Origin: CAWCPR01 sp963797475
GTDB lineage: Bacteria; Chloroflexota; Anaerolineae; Anaerolineales; UBA4823
DNA length: 64,000 nt
Assembly: GCA_963797475.1 (NCBI GenBank)
Contig: CAWCPR010000001.1
Span: 2,418,001-2,482,000 of the forward strand
Direction of reading: 5' to 3'
Part shown: positions 62,169 to 64,000 of the stretch, piece after piece
How the letters are laid out: each line of letters starts with the position of its first letter
Numbering within the stretch: the first letter of the stretch is position 1
Program-made: the position numbers and the translations under genes
The notes under the pieces: generated by a model
Databases searched by the model: none
Told to the model about the DNA's origin: nothing
The model's input: the letters and a program-made list of their open reading frames with translations, nothing else

Positions 62169-63401
62169 TTATTTGAGCGGTAGAACCAAATCCAGCGGGT
62201 AATCTACCAGCGGCTCAAATTGGCCATCAGGCCGCATCCAAAACGTATTTTCCAGGCGCACCCCCAGCTCGCGCTGCGGGTAATACAAGCCGGGCTCGAT
62301 CGTGAACACGACCCCGGGAACGAAGCGGTCATCTTCGCCGGTGTGCGCGGCAAAGCTGGGGAGTTCGTGGATATTTAACCCGACGCCGTGGCCAAGCGCA
62401 TGGACATACCCCTGGCGTGTGCTCGCATCATTCCTGACCGTCATGTGGCCGCGCGCCTCGAACAATTCACAGGCCCGCTGCTGGTAGGATTTGCACAACG
62501 CGCCGGGTTGCAATTCTTGCACGATCTGATTATAAACGTCCAGGACGTCCTTGTATACGGCAACCACTTCGTCCGGAGCATATCCCAGGCACCATGTGCG
62601 AGTCATATCGTAGAAATAACCGCCCCCCGCTTCGCGCGGGAAGATATCGAATACAACCGGCACACCCAGGCGCAGAATATCTCTATCGGAGCCAACGCTG
62701 TGCGGCACTGCCGCGTCGGCTGCCATGGCGAATATCGTCCCTTCCGGATTCTCTGCACCAAGCTCCGCCAACCGCAGGTTGATGCGACCCTTCACGTCCG
62801 CAATTGCCAGGGGGCTGCCATCTGGCCGGATCAAAACCCCATCTTTGACCCTGTGGGCGCTGAGAAAATCGGCCGTTTCAGCGACCACCTTAACTGTGAT
62901 CTGGCCCATGCGGCGGATGCGGGCGATTTCAGCCTCATCCTTGGTGCGCATGGCCTCGAGCAATACGGAATTCCCCGGCTCGCCGACCAGCTCCAGCTCA
63001 GGGACAGCCTTCTTTAGCTCAGAAAACACCGCGTACGCGCTGCCCGGGTCCGAAACCCCATAAAGCCCAACCCGGCCGGAATCGCTGTCCTGGTCGGCCA
63101 GCATGTTCTGGTAGCGCGCTGCCAGGGCCTTCGACAAATTGCCCCCAAATTTCTTAATCAGGAATTCGAGATGATAATCGCCCAGATTTTTAGTCGCCAG
63201 GCCGGTCCGGGCGGCCTCGTCGCGCTCCATGAGATTGTAGTACAGCACCGGCTCAGCCCCGCGTTTTTTGATCAGCTCGCAGCAGGTCAGGTTAGCGCCG
63301 CCGGTTAAATACACCATCGCCGGGTTATACCTGCCAGGACCTGTCACTAACAAGGCGTCCAGGTTGTGGGCCTGCATGATCGCATCCAGATCGCTTTTCA
63401 T
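62169..63401 (-). CDS. M24 family metallopeptidase (Xaa-Pro peptidase type)
   Basis: A 410-residue protein with a creatinase-like N-terminal domain (about 1-165) and a pita-bread catalytic domain. The five metal ligands are in VFDIFPREAGGGYFYDMTRTW (two Asp), HALGHGVGLNIHELP (His), VFTIEPGLYYP (Glu) and GVRLENTFWM (Glu). It removes N-terminal residues preceding proline or acts on related substrates. Its ATG overlaps the selA stop (ATGA). Confidence 0.92.
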   Translation of the reverse strand: MKSDLDAIMQAHNLDALLVTGPGRYNPAMVYLTGGANLTCCELIKKRGAEPVLYYNLMERDEAARTGLATKNLGDYHLEFLIKKFGGNLSKALAARYQNMLADQDSDSGRVGLYGVSDPGSAYAVFSELKKAVPELELVGEPGNSVLLEAMRTKDEAEIARIRRMGQITVKVVAETADFLSAHRVKDGVLIRPDGSPLAIADVKGRINLRLAELGAENPEGTIFAMAADAAVPHSVGSDRDILRLGVPVVFDIFPREAGGGYFYDMTRTWCLGYAPDEVVAVYKDVLDVYNQIVQELQPGALCKSYQQRACELFEARGHMTVRNDASTRQGYVHALGHGVGLNIHELPSFAAHTGEDDRFVPGVVFTIEPGLYYPQRELGVRLENTFWMRPDGQFEPLVDYPLDLVLPLK

Positions 63402-64000
63402 ACTTGAAGCTGGCTTTGAACGCCGCCCAGCAGAATCTCATCCTGCTCTGGCAAAACGGTACGAGGGTCGAAAACTACCTGGTCATCCTGCAGGCGGGCA
63501 ATGATGGGCGGCTGGACCAGGCGCAACCGCTCCAGCAATCTGTTCGGGTGGCGGACAGCCAGGCCAAGGAGGCTAGTCGGCAGGGTTTCGCCGGGCAGGC
63601 TGCCGCCGCCTATGGTTGATTCGCCCGGAAGCACCTCGCCCTGGCCCAAAAGATCCCGCCAGCCCTGGGCGCGCCGCTGCAGATCCTGCGGCGATGTGCA
63701 GATCATGCGCCAGATCGGGATCTCATGTTCAGCTTCGCCCTTGATATAGTGCAGGAGGGTCGCCGCCAACGCCGCCAGGCATAATTTATCGGCGCGCAGG
63801 GCACGCGCCAGGGGGTGCTTTTTCAGTTTGCCAACCAGGTCGGCCCGCCCGACAATGATGCCTGCCTGAGGCCCGCCGAGCAGCTTATCCCCGGAAAAAC
63901 AGACCAGGTCGGCGCCAGCCGCCAGGGATTCCTGGACCATCGGTTCGTGCGCCAGACCAAAAGGAGCTGTATCCAGCAATGCCCCCGAGCCGAGATCGTC
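63398..64000 (-). CDS. selA: L-seryl-tRNA(Sec) selenium transferase, C-terminal part
   Basis: The frame is open to the right edge, so the N-terminus lies beyond the window; the visible part is about 200 residues, beginning DDLGSGALLDTAPFG. The PLP lysine is in VCFSGDKLLGGPQAGIIVG, followed by RALRADKLCLAALAATL and the C-terminal domain. SelA converts Ser-tRNA(Sec) to Sec-tRNA(Sec), so the organism very likely makes selenoproteins. It is coupled to the M24 peptidase gene by an ATGA overlap. Confidence 0.94.
   Translation of the reverse strand, partial: DDLGSGALLDTAPFGLAHEPMVQESLAAGADLVCFSGDKLLGGPQAGIIVGRADLVGKLKKHPLARALRADKLCLAALAATLLHYIKGEAEHEIPIWRMICTSPQDLQRRAQGWRDLLGQGEVLPGESTIGGGSLPGETLPTSLLGLAVRHPNRLLERLRLVQPPIIARLQDDQVVFDPRTVLPEQDEILLGGVQSQLQV

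Noticed and set aside
1..64000. tRNA or rRNA genes, CRISPR arrays, insertion sequences, prophage or integron attC arrays
   Set aside because: I looked for T-loop GTTCGANTC contexts, regular spaced repeats, transposase or integrase motifs and attC cores and found no convincing case by eye. A tRNA scan and repeat search would settle this.

Overview
The window looks like chromosomal DNA of an Anaerolineae-type member of the Chloroflexota. The GC content is high, surface lipoproteins carry Thr/Pro-rich stalks, aminoacyl-tRNA synthetases are controlled by T-boxes, and several genes appear to be transcribed with almost no 5' leader. The phylum is inferred from gene content and style, not from a marker tree. 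I see no rRNA, tRNA, CRISPR array, insertion sequence or prophage. Three essential genes (eno, pheT, clpB) are split by one-base shifts, which looks more like draft-assembly error than decay.

Layout. 1-7.5 kb: the end of a sugar epimerase gene, then purA, purB, purH, an AAG-type DNA glycosylase, fabI, a bactofilin and rnhA. 7.5-18 kb: a transporter island. A family-1 solute-binding lipoprotein diverges from an operon of two MalF/MalG-type permeases and an 810-residue lipoprotein that joins a sugar-type binding protein to a PhnD-type phosphonate/phosphate binding protein. After a strong terminator come phnC, a greatly enlarged phnE and an alkaline-phosphatase-superfamily hydrolase. 18-24.7 kb (minus strand): a probable operon of a membrane-anchored Thr/Pro-rich protein, three M42 aminopeptidases, a third solute-binding lipoprotein and a LysM/M23 peptidase. 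24.7-28 kb: a PIG-L deacetylase, greA with an attenuator-like leader, and lysS.

28-37 kb is the most unusual part. Two minus-strand transcription units each start with a consensus promoter followed at once by a fluoride (crcB-motif) riboswitch whose pseudoknot strand is shared with an intrinsic terminator. One unit encodes two unknown small proteins and enolase. The other encodes two MutS-like ATPases, a dynamin-like GTPase with a Cys/His-rich tail and an MFS transporter. No crcB/Fluc gene is present here. A HicB antitoxin with a broken HicA relic lies between the two units.

37-64 kb: serS behind a serine T-box, DUF456, HEAT-repeat, Trm112-like and VanW proteins, a HEPN/MNT toxin-antitoxin pair, a Cys/Met-metabolism PLP enzyme, a second PIG-L deacetylase, sbcC, a fused homocysteine methyltransferase/methylenetetrahydrofolate reductase, pheST behind a phenylalanine T-box, clpB, a heparinase-like protein, a glycosyltransferase, tsaD, an M24 peptidase and the 3' part of selA, which implies selenocysteine use.
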